From contig JACKNH010000042.1 of NCBI GenBank assembly GCA_024234975.1, forward strand, positions 1 through 25,211: DNA of 25,211 bases. Reading direction: 5' to 3'. Both the position numbers and the translations under genes were made by a program. The notes below the pieces were generated by a model, which did not search any database, was not told the origin of the DNA, and saw only the letters and a list, made by a program, of their open reading frames with translations. Shown piece by piece: positions 24,246 through 25,211 of the stretch (position 1 is its first letter; each line of letters starts with the position of its first letter). Source of the DNA: Gammaproteobacteria bacterium (lineage in GTDB: Bacteria > Pseudomonadota > Gammaproteobacteria > Ga0077536).

Positions 24246-24992
24246 ATGAGATTTGAAAACAAGGTAGTAGTGATCTTCGGTGGCAACAGCGGCATCGGGT
24301 TGGCCAGTGCAAAGGCGTTCGCGGCGGAAGGTGCGCAGGTGGTGATCACCGGCCGCAATCCGGACACGCTGGCCTCTGCCGCGCGCGAGATTGGTCCGGC
24401 GGCGCATGCGATCCAATCCGATATTGCGGTACTCGCCCAGATCGATAACGTCGTCGCCGCAGTCAAGGCAAAATTTGGTCGCATCGACGTCCTGTTCGTC
24501 AACGCCGGTGTCGGACGTTTCATGCCGCTGGAGAGCGTGACCGAGCAGGATTGGGACGAGATTCAACACATCAATCTCAAGGGTCCGTTCTTCGCCGTAC
24601 AGAAGTGTGTGCCGCTGATGGGCCACGGTGGATCGATCGTGCTGACGTCATCGATCGGGCACGCCAAAGGGCTGCCAGGTAACAGTGTTTATGCCGCGTC
24701 GAAAGCCGGGCTGCGGGCGCTGGCGCGCAACTTTGGTGCGGAACTGGTCGGGCGCGGCATCCGCGTCAATTGTTTCAGTCCGGGCCCGATTGAAACGCCG
24801 ATCATCAACCGTTCAGGCGTTCCGCCGGAACAGATTCCGGCGCTGCGTGAAATGATGATCAACAACATTCCGATGCATCGAATGGGTACCGCAGAGGAAG
24901 CCGCGCGAGCGGTCCTGTTCCTGGCATCGGAGGATGCTTCATTCGTCACCGGCATCGATCTGTTCGTCGACGGCGGCGCGGTGAGCTTCTGA
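24246..24992 (+). CDS. Short-chain dehydrogenase/reductase (248 aa)
   Basis: This is a classical SDR: a Rossmann cofactor motif FGGNSGIG (11-18), NAG in the middle strand, and catalytic Ser136 (LTSSIGH), Tyr149 and Lys153 (YAASK). The end has the usual VTGIDLFVDGGAVSF. Length is normal for the family. The first position of the TGxxxGIG motif is Phe instead of Thr. No acidic residue at the end of strand 2 (the segment is ITGRNPD, with Arg), which suggests NADPH preference. The substrate is unknown. I start it at the ATG at 24246; the reading frame runs upstream to 24045 but that part has no SDR similarity. The ribosome binding site is weak. It is divergent from the cytochrome operon and precedes the cysteine synthase gene on the same strand. 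Confidence 0.92.
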   Translation: MRFENKVVVIFGGNSGIGLASAKAFAAEGAQVVITGRNPDTLASAAREIGPAAHAIQSDIAVLAQIDNVVAAVKAKFGRIDVLFVNAGVGRFMPLESVTEQDWDEIQHINLKGPFFAVQKCVPLMGHGGSIVLTSSIGHAKGLPGNSVYAASKAGLRALARNFGAELVGRGIRVNCFSPGPIETPIINRSGVPPEQIPALREMMINNIPMHRMGTAEEAARAVLFLASEDASFVTGIDLFVDGGAVSF

Positions 24993-25006
24993 TGTCAGCC
25001 GCGCGG

Positions 25007-25034
25007 TTGTGAGCGGACAGGCATTCGTTATAGT
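25007..25034 (+). promoter_or_regulatory. Candidate sigma70 promoter for the cysteine synthase gene
   Basis: TTGTGA (25007-25012) and TATAGT (25029-25034) are spaced by 16 bases. Transcription would start near 25041, about 42 bases before the ATG. A separate promoter here makes co-transcription with the SDR gene unnecessary. Confidence 0.45.
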
Positions 25035-25082
25035 GTCCCTGTCAGTGGTTTTGAGCCGGCGCACACAAGAAAAGGAATCAAC

Positions 25083-25211
25083 ATGAGAGCCAACAATATT
25101 CTGGATACGATAGGGCATACGCCGCATATCCGCCTGCAGCGCCTGTTCGGACCGGCGGAAGTCTGGATCAAATCCGAGCGAAGCAATCCAGGCGGTTCGA
25201 TCAAGGACAGG
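25083..25211 (+). CDS. cysK: Cysteine synthase family protein, N-terminal fragment
   Basis: Forty-three residues are visible before the window ends. They match the start of O-acetylserine sulfhydrylases: NILDTIGHTPHIRL, then IKSERSNPGGSIKDR, where Lys41 would bind pyridoxal phosphate. Cysteine synthase joins sulfide to O-acetylserine as the last step of cysteine biosynthesis in the cytoplasm. The usual motif reads NPAGSVKDR or NPGGSIKDR. A cystathionine beta-synthase would look the same here, so the symbol is probable rather than certain. AAGGA lies shortly before the ATG, in AAAAGGAATCAAC. Confidence 0.85.
   Translation, partial: MRANNILDTIGHTPHIRLQRLFGPAEVWIKSERSNPGGSIKDR

Overview
The window is G+C-rich, densely packed bacterial chromosome. 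Three things point to a free-living gammaproteobacterium: a Vibrio/Shewanella-style TonB2/TtpC energising operon with a DUF3450 gene, Rcp1-type and GGDEF/EAL signalling genes, and periplasmic c-type cytochromes. A Steroidobacterales/Nevskiales-like lineage is my guess and nothing in the window proves it. No tRNA, rRNA, CRISPR, transposase or phage gene was recognised.

Layout. (1) 1-573 is the C-terminal end of an RND efflux pump cut by the window edge. (2) 651-4699 holds two tandem, exported amidase-signature hydrolases, about two thirds identical by eye over their first 180 residues. (3) 5001-10576 is a seven-gene operon: DUF3450 protein, TtpC-like ExbB with N-terminal extension, short ExbB, two ExbD paralogues, TonB, and a TPR protein. 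It is a complete inner-membrane motor for energising outer-membrane receptors, but no receptor lies in the window. (4) 10577-11280 is a 0.7-kb stretch with hairpins and one weak minus-strand ORF. (5) 11281-20678 is a signalling island: a CheB-CheR-PAS-coil-PAS-histidine kinase fusion, a PAS-GGDEF-EAL protein (minus strand, overlapping the kinase tail), a divergent REC-GGDEF-EAL protein, and a translationally coupled membrane histidine kinase/Rcp1-type response regulator pair (minus strand). (6) 20878-23949 (minus strand) encodes three predicted periplasmic proteins: a methyltransferase-like protein with signal peptide, a small c551-like cytochrome, and a cytochrome c/beta-propeller protein resembling virginiamycin B lyase. 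(7) 24246-24992 is an SDR oxidoreductase, and from 25083 the start of a cysteine synthase runs off the end.

How the parts may work together. The TonB operon is self-contained. Genes of the signalling island look like a local phosphorelay/c-di-GMP module: two histidine kinases without fused receivers, one free receiver, one receiver on a c-di-GMP enzyme, and two enzymes carrying both synthase and phosphodiesterase motifs. Wiring between them is inference. The cytochrome and propeller genes are separated by 4 bases and probably form an electron-transfer pair. The start codon was moved downstream from the longest reading frame for the short ExbB, ExbD1, TPR, CheB-CheR-kinase, PAS-GGDEF-EAL, methyltransferase, both cytochrome and SDR genes; the reasons are given in each entry.
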